Source of the DNA: Rhinopithecus roxellana
Lineage: Eukaryota > Chordata > Mammalia > Primates > Cercopithecidae
DNA: 64,000 bases
Assembly: GCF_007565055.1 (NCBI RefSeq)
Contig: NC_044554.1
Location: forward strand, 18,329,921 to 18,393,920
Reading direction: 5' to 3'
This document shows, piece after piece, positions 34,577 to 46,867 of the stretch (within the stretch, counting starts at the first letter, position 1; each line of letters begins with the position of its first letter). The notes below the pieces were generated by a model. That model was given only the letters and a program-made list of their open reading frames with translations. It made no database searches and was not told where the DNA came from. A program made the position numbers and the translations under genes.

Positions 34577-34585
34577 CAGGTAATT
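34570..34585. repeat. Right target-site duplication of L1-C
   Basis: 'aaaaatgcaggtaatt', identical to 28,326-28,341. Confidence 0.95.
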
Positions 34586-34586
34586 G

Positions 34587-35365
34587 TAAAACTTTGTATT
34601 AAACAATAAGAGTATGCATTTTTAAGTATGTAAAATATTCTATTAGTGAGTTTATTTAGCTCCTGCTAGATAAGGGGAAGAGTGTGGGAATTTCTAAGAG
34701 ATGTAAACATATCAGTCCACATTTCCCTTAGTTGAACTCCTCAATTATATAAATATTAATATTTATTAAGGTATTGACAAGTATCTGAGGACTAGCAATA
34801 AAAGAGTTACTTGTTAATAAAGAAAATTAATCAGATACACTCTACCATTTCCCTTCATAAACAGAAAGAAAAGAAAACAAAATTACTTGATTCCAAGAAA
34901 TTTGCAATTTCAGGATAGTTTCCTCAACAGACAGCAGTTCAGTAAAAATCTAAGAATTTTGACAGAATATTCAGGAGTGAAACGCTGCATTCAAATTAAA
35001 TATATTCATTTACAGTGAAGTTCTGAGACACTCTTACTGGCAAAATGGAAGGTTGCTCTCCTTCTATTTGCATAGATAAATATTGGATAAATTCTGATTG
35101 TTCATCCATGAAGGAATAAGATGTTTTTAAGATTTCTTAAAGTCATTTCTGTAGTCACCATTCATCATTAACATAGATTCAATGTTATACATTGAAGACT
35201 TTGCAATGTTTACATAAGTATTTTATAATGAATATAAAATTATAAACATAAGTTTATGGAGGGTTTAACAAATGTTTAGTTGAGGCTTTTATAATGAGTC
35301 AGTGTAAGGCAGTTAATAGATATTTAAGTGTCATATGTTACTTAAGTGATTAAACATGGAAGATT
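34587..35365. other. Unassigned AT-rich DNA
   Basis: No repeat or gene recognised between L1-C and L1-D. Confidence 0.55.
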
Positions 35366-35675
35366 CTAGGGATTTTATGGTTTTAGGTCCTATGTTTAAG
35401 TCCTTAATTCACCTTGAGTTAATTTTGTATTAGGTGTAAGGAAGGGGTCTAATTTCAGTTTTCTGCAAATGGCTAGCCAGTTTTCCCAACACCATTGAAT
35501 AAATAGAGAATCCTTTCCCCATTGCTGGTTTTTGTCATGTTTGTCAAAGATCAGATGGTTGTAGATGTATGGTGTTATTTCTAAGGCCTCTGTTCTGTTC
35601 TATTGGTCTATATATCTGTTTTGGTACCAGTACCATGCTGTTTTGGTTAATGTAGGCTTGTAGTATTGTTTGAAG

Positions 35676-36474
35676 TCAGGTAGCATGATGCCTCCAGCTT
35701 TGTTCTTTTGGATTAGGATTATCTTCACTATGCAGGCTTTTTGGTTCCATACTAAATTTAAAGTAGTTTTTTTCCTGTTCTGTGAAGAAAGTCATCGGTA
35801 GCTTGATAGGGATAGTATTGAATCTGTAAATTACTTTGGGCAGTATGGCCATTTTCACAATATTTATTCTTCCCATCCATGAGCATGTAATGTTTTTCCA
35901 TTCATTTGCATCCTCTCTTATTTCCTTGAGCAGTGGTTAGTAGTTCTCCTTGAAGAACTACAACACCTTGAAGAGGTCCTTCATATCCCTTGTAAGTTGT
36001 ATTCCTAGGTATTTTATTCTCTTTGTAGCAATTGTGAATGGGAGTTCACTCATGATTTGGCTCTCTGTTTGTCTGTTATTGGTGTATAGGAATACTTGTG
36101 ATTTTTGCACATTGATTTTATATCCCGAGACTTTGCTGAAGTTGCTTGTCAGCATAAGGAGATTTGGGGCTGAGATGATGGAGTTTTCTAAATATACAAT
36201 CATGTCATCTGCAAACAGAGACAATTTGACTTCCTCTCTTCCTATTTGAATACTTTATTTCTTTCTCTTGCCTGATTGCCCTAGCCAGAACTTCCAATAA
36301 TATGTTGAATAGGAGGGGTGAGAGAGGGCATCCCTGTCTTGTGTCAGTTTTCAAAGAGAATGCTTCCAGCTTTTTCCTATTCAGTATGATATTGGCTGTG
36401 GTTTTGTCATAAATAGCTCTTATTATTTTGAGATATGTTCCATCAATACCTAGTTTATTGAGAGTTTTCAGCAT
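35676..36474 (-). pseudogene. L1-D inverted ORF2 reverse-transcriptase remnant
   Basis: Three antisense open pieces (36,205-36,474, 35,958-36,224, 35,676-35,876) encode reverse-transcriptase segments. They include 'TRQGCPLSPLLFNILLEVLA' and an intact 'LFADDMIVYLEN'. Frames are disrupted, partly by a small extra sequence near 35,955-35,972. It has no endonuclease, no start and no C-terminus in the same orientation, so it is not functional. Confidence 0.85.
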
Positions 36475-36730
36475 GAAGGGGGGTTAAATTTTATTGAAGA
36501 TCTTTTCTGCCTCTATTGAGATAATCATGTGGTTTTTGTCTTTGGTTCTGTTTATATGATGGATTACATTTATTGATTTGTGTATGTTGAACCAGCCTCA
36601 CATTCCAGGGAAAACTTAAGCAATACCATTCAGGACATAGGCATGGGCAAAAACTTCAGAAGCCAAAATTGACAAATGGGATCTAATTAAACTAAAGAGT
36701 TTCTCTACAGAAAAAGAAACTCTCATCAGA

Positions 36731-37470
36731 GTGAGCAGGCAAACTACAAAATGGGAGAAATTTTTTGCAATCTATCCATCTGACAAAGGGCTAATATACA
36801 GAATCTACAAAGAACTTAAACAAGTTTACAAGAAAAAAAACAACCCCATCAAGAAATGGGAAGAGGATATGAACAGACCCTTCTTAGAAGAAGACATTTA
36901 TGAAGCCAACAAACATATGAAAAAAAAGCTCATCATCACTGGTCATTAGAGAAATGCAAATCAAAACCACAATGAGGTACTATCTCACACCAATGAAAAT
37001 GGTGATCGTTAGAAGGTCAGGAAACAACAGATGCTGGAGAGGATATAGAGAAATATGAATGTTTTTACACTGGTAGTGGGAGTGTAAATTAGTTCAACCA
37101 TTGTGGAAGACAGTGTTGTGATTCCTCAAGGATCTAGAGCCAGAAATACCATTTGACCCAGTAATCCCATTACTGGGTATATACCCAAAGGGTTATAAAT
37201 CATGCTACTATAAAGAAACATGCACACATATATTTGTTGTAGCACTATTCACAAGAGAAGAGACTTGGAACCAACTCAAATGTCCATCAAAAATACACTG
37301 GACAAAGAAAAAATGGCACATATACACCATGGAATACTATGCAGCCATAAAAAAGGATGAGTTCATGTCCTTTGTAGGGACATGGATGAAGCTGGAAACC
37401 CTCATTCTCAGCAAACTAACAAAGGAACAGAAAAACAAACACTGCATGTTCTCACTCATATGTGGGAACT
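36731..37470 (+). pseudogene. L1-D ORF2 C-terminal remnant
   Basis: Plus-strand ORF2 C-terminal sequence with several stops. The open part at 36,731-36,949 encodes 'EKFFAIYPSDKGLIYRIYKE' and related residues. The Cys/His motif region (about 37,020-37,100) is degraded. Confidence 0.8.
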
Positions 37471-37699
37471 GAACAATGAGAACACATGGTCACAGGGAAG
37501 GGAACATCACACCCTGGGGCCTGTCAGAAGGTCAGGGGCTAGGGGAAGGATAGCATTAGGAGAAATACCTAATGTAGATGACAGGTTGATGTGTGCAGGA
37601 AACCACCATGGCATGTGTATAACTATGTAAGGTATACCTATACATGTGCACATTCTGCACATGTATCCCAGAACTTAAAGTATAATAAAAAAAAGAAAA

Positions 37700-39258
37700 T
37701 TACATCTACATAAAAAAATTTAAAGATAGACAATTCTCTGCCTGAGAATCAATTGCATTTTCCCTTTAAGAAAACTGTATGTATTTAATATTAATTAAAA
37801 CAATTCATATTTATAGCTGATATTTTCATATTCATTCTATTCAGTATTTTGTCTATTATGCAAAAGGAATAACTATTTAATTGCATAGGTGATATAGCCA
37901 TTAATAATATTCTATTATTAATAATAGATAACTTTTTTCTTTCTCCTCACAAAATTATTTAACCTGGATTTATTTTCTTTTATTTCATCTGTATTTTGCT
38001 TGATTTTTTACAAAAATGTCTCTCTATAATATAAGATACCATAATTTGTAACTGGAAATAATGAATAGTGATACTATTCTTCAACCATTTAAGATGGATC
38101 CTGAGGAATGTCATATAGTTAGTTTACAATGTAATAATTTCTTGATTGACAAAACATTCCACAGAATTTAGCTGATTTGCTTAGAACATTTTCTTAAAGC
38201 TTTCATAGACACGAGACAAGGAAATCTGAATTCATAGCTCATGCGACACGCATACACAAAGGAATGAATTAAATTAAGTACACACAACCTAAATTTAAAA
38301 TCATTTGTGGTTAGACAGGAAATTACAGCTGATAGATGACAATGCCATACTTGTGTTTTTAAGCCTTCTGTCACAGAAATAAAAACTTTCTTCTCTATTT
38401 GAGAAAGAATCTAAACCTACATAGTGAGTTATATCCATGGTATCTGTGGACCACATCAAAATTGTATTGAAGGTGAATTCTGATACTGTATTAAATATTG
38501 GGTGAATTTCATCCCTCACACTATGACCATTTCCGTGATTTATCACACACTGTTCCCACAATAGTGTACAGCTCAGCACCTAGTTTGTCTTTTTACTGCA
38601 GTTCCACTATGGTATTAAGATTTAAGAGCCTTTTTTTTTTCCTTTATAAAACTCTTAGATCTTCCTTTTTCATTACACTTTAGTGCTGCAAAGTTTAAAA
38701 GATATTATCATCTCTTATCTTTTTCTCCTATGTTTTCTTATTCAGCATTTATTCATAGTGGACCACATTTGCTAACTCTTATCCTTGGTTCTCAGAGTTT
38801 TCAAGATTTTTCCGTGTTGTCAAGCTTCTTATGACTGAAAGTAAATTCCTCTTGAAACTTGTTGCCCTCCTACCCCACCAACAAAAAGAAGAAAGCAGTC
38901 TTCCCTTAAAAGAAACCTCACATTTTGATAGTCTATGAAATATCACACCAAGCATCATAACTCTTTCAGAGAAATACTTTTGATATAAACACAATTCGTC
39001 TAAAACAGAATTTTTATATTGGCAAGATTTTAACCATTGATGTATATTATTTCTGAGGCTAAACAAACTGAACAATTGGGAATTATTATATTGTTACTAA
39101 TGCATAACATAGAATTTATTTCTTATTATAAGCAGTTGTGGTAACAGGAATTCACCTTTAAAAGCTATTAGATTTGATAGGTTAAGTAGATAGTGGGGTA
39201 TTATGTTTTAAATACTATTTTATATGTCTTTCTTTAAAAAGATGTCTCTTAGAATCCT
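37700..39258. other. Unassigned AT-rich DNA
   Basis: No gene, RNA or repeat family recognised. Short frames (38,168-38,683, 38,779-39,075) have no domain or motif. Confidence 0.55.
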
Positions 39259-39602
39259 GTAAACTAGAGGTAGGAAAATGTTTTCTGTCAAGGGCTAAAC
39301 AGTAAGTCCTTCAGGTTTTTAGAGCCATATGGTCTCTGTTGTAGCCACTGAAATCTACCACTTTAGCAGCCATGGATGATACACAGATGAATGGACATGG
39401 CTATGTTCCAATAAAACTTTATTTATGAACACCAAATTTGAATGCTATGTAATTTTTAATGTCACAATACAGTATTCTTCTTTCGAAATTTTTCAACTAT
39501 TTAAAAATGTGAAAACCACAGTCAGCTCATGGGCCATAGAAAAACAAGCAGAAGGCCAGATTTGACTCATGGATGACAGTTTGCTGATTCTGTTGTAAAC
39601 TA
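39259..39602. mobile_element. hAT-type non-autonomous DNA transposon with 8-bp TSD
   Basis: Element 39,267-39,594 between two identical 'gtaaacta' copies (39,259-39,266 and 39,595-39,602), the 8-bp duplication typical of hAT transposons. Its ends 'gaggtaggaaaatgt' and 'cagtttgctgattctgtt' are diverged inverted repeats. The inside has the familiar 'ccaataaaactttatttatg' and 'ggccagatttgactcatgg' phrases of a common mammalian hAT-Charlie-related repeat. Subfamily name not asserted. Confidence 0.8.
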
Positions 39603-40087
39603 TGGTATTAAATTTTATTTCCTCAGTAGCCTTTGATAAATGCTATACAGTATGCTAACCAGAAGAAAAAAGAAATTCATTCACAATTCACCAGGAGGAA
39701 TGAAATTTTACTAGATTTTTTAGAAGTTCCACATTTTTTGTTAATATACATTGCATTTCTCTGAGTAATGAAAAGGGAAAGAAAAAGTCAGACCCCAAAC
39801 TATTATGAAATTCAGCTAAGCATTTAATCTAATAATGCAAGTTAAAATTTTTAGTTTAGTTAAATGATTGAGGTTTGGCTAAAACAGGGCTTTGTTGGAT
39901 AGATTTACTAATTGGCATGCCCTGTGAAGTTCCTAAAACATATTCAGATGTCAGATGTTTCAGAACATCTGACATAGATATACTGTATCTGTCATCAGTT
40001 CCAAGGATAAAGTTCTTGAATAATCCTATGATTTTGATATTAAAAAACTTAAGTTCCAATGGTAAAAAGAGGTTTGAAAACCAAACA
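39603..40087. other. Unassigned DNA containing a perfect hairpin
   Basis: Nothing recognised except the inverted repeat at 39,948-39,975. Confidence 0.55.
39948..39975. repeat. Perfect 12-bp inverted repeat, 4-nt loop
   Basis: 'atgtcagatgtt', loop 'tcag', then 'aacatctgacat', all 12 pairs matching. No T run follows, so it is not terminator-like. No known element was recognised around it. Confidence 0.9.
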
Positions 40088-41083
40088 GGGAGGTTCCAAT
40101 ATGGCTGAAGAGGAACAGCTCCACTCTGCAGCTCCCAGCATGAGCAATGCAGAAGATGGGTGATTTCTGCATTTCCAACTGAGGTACTGGGTTCATCTCA
40201 CTGGGGCTTGTCAGACAGTGGGTGTAGCCCATGGAGCAGGGCAGGGCATCGCCTCACCCAGGAAGTGCAATGGGTTGGGGAATTCCCTTTCCTAGCAAAG
40301 CGAAGCTGTGACAGATGGTACCTGAAATATCAGGACACTACCATCCTAATACTGCGCTTTTCCAATGGCCTTAGCTAATGGCACACCAGGAGATTATATC
40401 TCATGCCTGGCTCGGAGGGTCCCACACCTATGGAGCCTTGCTCACTGCTAGCACAGCAGTCTGAGGTCAAACTGCAAGGTGGCAGTGAGGCTGGGGGAGG
40501 GGCGTCCATCATTGACGAGGCTTGAGTAGGTAAACAAAGTGCCTGGGAAAGTTGAACTGGGTGGAGCCCACCACAGTTCAAGGAGGCCTGCCTGCCTCTG
40601 TAGACTCCACCTCCGGTGGCAGGGCATTGCTGAACAAAAGGCAGCAGAAACTTCTTCAGACTTAAACGTCCCTGTCTGACAGCTTTGAAGAGAGTAGTGG
40701 GTCTCCCAGCACAGAATTTGACATCTGAGAACAGACAGATTGCCTCCTCAAGTGGGTCCCTGACCCCCCCAGTAGCCTGGGAGACAGCTCCCAGTAGGGG
40801 CTGACTGACACATCATACAGCCGGGTGCCCCTCTGAGACGAAGCTTCCAAAGGAAAGATCAGGCAGCAACATTTGCCATTTTGCAATATTTGCTGTTCTG
40901 CAGCCTCTGCTGGTGATACCCAGGCAAATAGGGTCTGGAGTGGACCTCTAGCAAACTCCAACAGACCTGCAGCTGAGGGTTCTGACTGTTAAAAGGAAAC
41001 TAACAAATAGAAAGGACATCCACACCAAAACCCCATCTATACGTCATCATCATCAAAGACCAAAGGGAAACAAAATTAAAAAG

Positions 41084-42109
41084 ATAGGGGGAAACCAGAG
41101 CAAAGAAGCTGAAAATTCTAAAACTCAGAGCACCTCTTCTCCTCCAAAGGAACAAAGCTCCTCACCAGCAACAGAACAAAGCTGGACAGAGAATGAGTTT
41201 GACAAATTGAGAAAAGAAGGCTTCAGATGATCGGTAATAACAAACTTCTCCAAGCTAAAGGAGGATGTTCGAACCCATCACAAAGAAGCTAAAAACCTTG
41301 AAAAAAGATTAGACGAATGACTAACTAGAATAAACAGTGTAGAGAAGTCCTTAAATGACCTGATGGAGCTGAAAACCATGGAATGAGAACTATGTAACAC
41401 ATGCACAAGCTTTAGCAGCCAATTTGATTAAGTGGAACAAAGGGTATCAGTGATTGAAGATCAAATGAATGAAATGAAATGAGAAAAGAAGTTTAGAGAA
41501 AAAAGAGTAAAAAGAAACCAACAAAACTTCCAAAAAATATGGGACTATGTGAAAAGACCAAATCTACATCTGATTGGTTTACCTGAAAGTGATGGGGAGA
41601 ATGGAACCAAGTTGGAAAATACTCTTCAGGATATTATCCAGGAGAACTTCCCCAACCTAGCGAGGCAAGTCAACATTCCAATTCAGGAAATACAGAGAAC
41701 GCCACAAAGATACTCCTCGAGAAGAGCAACTCCAAGACACATAATTGTCAGATTCACCAAAGTTGAAATGAAGGAAAAAATGTTAAGGACAGCCAGAGGG
41801 AAAGGTCAGGTTACCCACAAAGGGAAGCCCATCAGACTAACAGTGGATCTCTCCGCAGAAAGTCTACAAGCCAGATGAGAGTTGGGGCCAATATTCAACA
41901 TTCTTAAAGAAAAGAATTTTAAACCCAGAATTTCATATCCAGCCAAACTAAGCTTCGTAAGTGAAGGAGAAATAAAATCCTTTACAGACAAGCAAATGCT
42001 GAGAGATTTTGTCACCACCAGGCCTGCCTTACAAGAGCTCCTGAGGGAAGCATGAAACATGGAAAGGAACAACCGGTACCAGCCATTGCAAAAACACGTC
42101 AAATTGTAA
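41084..42109 (+). pseudogene. L1-E ORF1 pseudogene
   Basis: The initiator ATG is ATA at 41,084-41,086. In-frame stops occur, for example in 'ggcttcagatgatcgg' near 41,226-41,230 and 'gacgaatgactaac' near 41,317. The longest open part, 41,549-41,878, covers the RRM region ('YVKRPNLHLIGLPES' type sequence) and ends at a TGA where L1-C has an Arg codon. No product is possible. Confidence 0.92.
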
Positions 42110-44020
42110 AGACTGTCAAGGCTAGGAAGAAACTGCATCAACTGGTTATAATGAGCAAAATAACCGGCTAACGTCATAATGACAGGATCAAATTCATGCA
42201 TAACAATATTAACCTTAAATGTAAATGGGCTAAATGCTCCAATTAAAAGACACAGACTGTCAAATTGGATAAAGAGTCAAGACCCATCAGCGTACTGTAT
42301 TCAGGAGACCCATCTCATGTGCAGAGACACATATAGCCTGAAAATAAAGGGATGAAGGAAGATCTACCAAGGAAATGGAAAAGAAAAAAAGAAAGCAGGG
42401 GTTGCAATCCTAGTCTCTGATAAAACAGACTTTAAACCAACAAAGATCAAAAGAGACAAAGAAGGCCATTACATAATGGTAAAGGGATCAATTCAATAAG
42501 AAGAGCTAACTATCATAAATATATATGCACCCAATACAGGAGCACCCAGATACATAAAGCAAGTCCTTTGAGACCTAAAAAAAGACTTAGACTCCCACAC
42601 AATAATAATGGGAGACTTTAACACCCCACTGTCAACATTAGACAGATCAACGAGACAGAAACTACGGAGGATATCCAGGAATTGAACTCAGCTCTGCACC
42701 AAACGGAACTAACAGACATCTACAGAACTCTCCACCCCAAATCAACAGAATATAGATTCTTCTCAGCACCACATCACACTTATTTCAAAATTGACCACAT
42801 AGTTGGAAGTAAAGCACTCCTCAGCAAATGTAAAAGAACAGAAATTATAACAAACTGTCTCTCAGACCACAGTGCAATCAAACTAGAACTCAGGACTAAG
42901 AAACTCAATCAAAACCGCTCAACTACATGGAAACTAAACAACCTGCTCCTGAATGACTACTGAGTACATAATGAAATGAAGGCAGAAATAAAGATGTTCT
43001 TTGAAACCAACGAGAACAAAGACACAACATATCAGAATCTCTGGGACACATATAAATTAGAGGGAAATTTATAGTACTAAATGTCCACAAGAGAAAGCAG
43101 GAAAGATTTAAAATTGACACCCTAACATCACAAGTAAAAGAACTAGAGAAGCAAGAGCAAACACATTCAAAAGCTAGCAGAAGGTAAGAAATAACTAAGA
43201 TCAGAGCAGAACTGAAGGAGCTAGAGACACCAAACCTTCAAAAAAATCAATGAATCCAGGAGCTGGTTTTTTGAAAAGATCAACAAAATTGATAGACTGC
43301 TAGCAAGACTAATAAAGAAGAACAGAGAGAAAAATCAAATAGACGCAATAAAAAGTGATAAAGGGGGTATCACCACTGATCCCAAAGAAATAAAAACCAC
43401 CATCAGAGAATACTATAAAATTCTGTATGCAAGCAAACTGGAAAATCTAGAAGAAATGGATAAATTCCTGGACACATACACCCTCCCAAGACAAAACCAG
43501 GAAGGAGTTGAATCCCTGAATAGACCAATAACAGGTTCTGAAAATGAGGCAATAATTAATAGCCTACCAACCAAAAAAAATCCAGGACCAGATGGATTCA
43601 CAGCCGAATTCTACCAGAGATACAAACAGGAGCTGGTATCATGCCTTCTGAAACTATTCCAATCAATAGAAAAAGAGGGAATCCTCCCTAATTCATTTTA
43701 TGAGGCCAGCATCATCCTGATACCAAAACCTGGCAGAGACACAACAAAAAAAGAGAATATTCAACCAATATCCCTGATGAACATTGATTAAAAAATCCTC
43801 AATAAGACTGGCAAACCGAATCCAACAGCATATCAAAAAGCTTATCCACCACGATCATGTAGGCTTCATCCCTTGGATGCAAGGCTGGTTCAACATACAC
43901 AAATCAATAAACATAATCCATCATATAAACAGAACCAAAGACAAAAACCACATGATTATCTCAACAGATACAGACAAAATTCAACAGGCCTTCATGCTAA
44001 AAACTCTCAGTAAACTAGGT

Positions 44021-44144
44021 ACTGATGGGATGTATCTCAAAATAATAAGAGGTATTTATGACAAACCCACAGCCAATATCATACTGATGGGATGTATCTC
44101 AAAATAATAAGAGGTATTTATGACAAACCCACAGCCAATATCAT
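44021..44144 (+). repeat. 62-bp tandem duplication inside L1-E ORF2
   Basis: Unit 44,021-44,082 starting 'actgatgggatgtatctcaa' is repeated without visible change at 44,083-44,144. The other L1 copies have one unit. Identity of the two units suggests the duplication is much younger than the element. Confidence 0.95.
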
Positions 44145-45352
44145 ACTGAATGGGCAAAAACTGGAAGCATTCCCTTTGAAAATTGGCACAAGACAGGGAT
44201 GCCCTCTCTCACTACTGGTATTCAACATAGTGTTGGATGTTCTGGCCAGGACAATCAGGCAAGAGAAAGAAATAATGGACATTCAATTAGGAAAAGAGGA
44301 AGTCAAATTGTCCCTGTCTGCAGATGGCATGATTGTATATTTAGAAAACCCTACCATCTCAGCCCAAAATCTCCTTAAGCTGATAAGCAACTTCAGCAAA
44401 GTCTCAGGATACAAAATCAATGTGTAAAAATCACAAGCATTCCTATACACCAGTAACAGACAAACAGAGAGCCAAATCATGAGTCAACTCCCATTCACAA
44501 TGGCTTCAAAGAGAATAAAATACCTAGGAATCCAACTTACAAGGGATGTGAAGGACCTCTTCAAGGAAAACTACAAACCACTGCTCAAGGAAATAAAAGA
44601 GGACACAAACAAATAGAAGAACATTCCATGCTCATGGTTCAGAAGAATCAATATCATGAAAATGGCCATACTGCCCAAGGGAATTTAGAGATTTTAATGC
44701 CATTCCCATCAAGATACCAATGACTTTTTTCACAGAATTAGAAAAAAACTACTTTAAAGTTAATATGGAACCAAAGAAGAGCCCGCATTGCCAAGAGGAT
44801 CCTAAGCCAAAAGAACAAAGCTGGAGGCATCACACTACCTGACTTCAAAATACATTACAAGGCTACAGTAACCAAAACAGCATGGTACGGATACCAAAAC
44901 AGAGATATAGACTAATGGAACAGAATAGAGCCCTCGGAAATAATACCACACATCTACAACCATCAGATCTTTGACAAACCTGACAAAACAAGCAATGGGG
45001 AAAGGATTCCCTATTTAATAAATGGTGCTGAGAAAATTGGCTAGCCATATGTAGAAAGCTGAAACTGGATCCCTTCCTTACACCTTATACAAAAATTAAT
45101 TCAAGATGGATTAAAGAATTAAATGTTAGACCTAAAATCATAAAAACCCTAGAAGAAAACCTAGGCAATACCATTCAGGCCATAGGCATGGGCAAGGTTT
45201 TCATGACTAAAACACCAAAAACAATGGCAACAAAAGTCAAAATTGACAAATGGGATCTAATTAAACTAAAGAGCTTCTGCACATCAAAAGAAACTATCAG
45301 CCGAGTGAACAGGCAGCCTACAGAATGGGAGAAAATTTTTACAATCTACCCA

Positions 45353-46867
45353 TCTAACTGTTGCAGGAAGTCAGGGACCCCAAATGGAGGGACTGGCTGA
45401 AGCCGCGGCAGAAGAACATAAATTGTGAAGATTTCATGGACACTTATTAGTTCCCCAAAGTAATACTTTCATAGTTTCTTATGCCTGTTTTTACTGCAAT
45501 CTCTATCACTCCCCCAATCAATACCCGTGTGATTTCATATGCCTGTCTTTACTTTAATCTCTTAATCCAGTCATCTTCATATGTTGAGGAGGATGTATGT
45601 CACCTCAGGACCCTGTGATGATTGCGTTAACTGCACAAATTGCTTGTAGAGCATGTGTGTTTGAACAATATGAAATCTGGGCACCTTGAGAAAAGAACAG
45701 GATAACAGCAGTCTTCAGGGAACAAGGGAGATAAGACTTTGGACTATGACTGCCGGTTAGCCAGATGGAACAGAGCCATATTTCTCTTGTTTCAAAGGTA
45801 AATAGGAGAAATACCGCTGAATTCTTTTTCTCAGCAAGGAACATCCCTGAGAAAGAGAATGCAACCTGAGCGTAGTTCTATAAACGGCCTCCTGGGGGTG
45901 GGCATCTTTTATGGTTGAAGCCGAAGGGCTAAAATATGCCCCGGTCTCCTGTAACACACCCAGGCTTCTTAGGATGAGGAAATTCCCACCTAATAAATTT
46001 TGGTCAGACAGGTTGTCTGCTCTCAAACCCTGTCTGTTGATAAGATGTTATCAATGACAATGCATGCCCGAAACTTCATTAGCAATTTTTTTAATCTTAT
46101 TTATTTATTTATTTTTTAATTATACTTTAAGTTCTAGGGTACATGTGTACAACGTGCAGGTTTGTTACATACATATACTTGTGCCATGTTGGTGTGCTGC
46201 ATCCATCAACTCATCAGCACCCATCAACTCGTCATTTGCATCAGGTATAACTCCCAGTGTCATCCCTCCTCCCTCCCCCCTCCCCATAATAGGCCCCGGT
46301 GTGTGATGTTCACCTTCCAGAGTCCAAGTGATCTCATTGTTCAATTCCCACCTATGAGTGAGAACATGCGGTGTTTGGTTTTCCATTCTTGCGATAGTTT
46401 GCTGAGAATGATGGTTTCCACCTGGATTAAGAAAATGTGGCACATATACACCATGGAATACTATGCAGCCATAAAAAAGGATGTGTTCGTGTCCTTTGTA
46501 GGGACATGGATGCAGCTGGAAATCATTAGCAATTTAAATTTCACTACATCCTGTGTCCTGTGATCTAACCCTGCCTCCATTTGCTTTGTGATATTTTATT
46601 ACCTTGTGAAATGAGATCTCTGCGACCCACACCATGCTATTCATACACTCCCTCCTCTTTTGAAAATCGCTAATAAAAACGCTGGTTTTACGCCTCAGAC
46701 AGCATCATGGAACCTGGTGATGTGTGATGTCTCCCCCGGACACCCAGCTTTAACATTTCTCTCTTTTGTACTCTTTCCCTTTATTTCTCAAACAAGCTGA
46801 GATGCTTAGGGAAATAGAAAAGAACCCACGTTAAATACCGGGGGTGGGGTTTTCCCCAATATCTGAC
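45353..46867 (+). mobile_element. Solo LTR of an ERVK-type endogenous retrovirus (MER11-like)
   Basis: LTR 45,359-46,861 begins 'tgttgcaggaagtcaggga' and ends 'ttttccccaata'. It is flanked by 6-bp copies 'tctaac' (45,353-45,358) and 'tctgac' (46,862-46,867), the duplication size of class II (ERVK) elements. AATAAA lies at 46,672-46,677. Without the L1 inside it, it is about 1.06 kb, which fits the MER11/HML-8 group that I recall; the exact name should be checked. No internal viral genes are present: the provirus was reduced to one LTR, presumably by LTR-LTR recombination. Confidence 0.85.
46076..46535 (-). mobile_element. Short twin-primed L1 inside the solo LTR
   Basis: Flanked by 'tcattagcaattt' at 46,076-46,088 and 46,523-46,535 (perfect 13-bp TSD). 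46,089-46,420 is the L1 3' end in minus orientation, with the tail at the left. 46,421-46,522 is the immediately upstream ORF2 end in plus orientation. The two meet at the 'ctggaaacc' point of ORF2 with no loss. This is a very small example of twin priming, about 434 bp. Confidence 0.93.

Larger units (their letters stand above)
35366..37697 (+). mobile_element. L1-D: truncated L1 with 5' inversion (twin priming)
   Basis: 35,366-36,608 is ORF2 sequence in minus orientation, and about 36,609-37,697 is the following ORF2, 3'UTR and A-rich tail in plus orientation. The inverted block ends, in element terms, at the 'accctag' of ORF2. The plus block starts with the next bases ('aaaacttaagcaatacc'), so the two pieces are adjacent in the parent element. 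This is the signature of twin priming. No clean TSD was found. Confidence 0.9.

Noticed and set aside
35355..37705. Target-site duplication for L1-D
   Set aside because: Only a 7-bp near match ('gaagatt' and 'gaaaatt') was found, too weak to report.
45359..46861. Complete endogenous provirus
   Set aside because: Only one LTR is present; no gag, pol or env sequence lies next to it, and the flanking DNA on both sides is L1-E.
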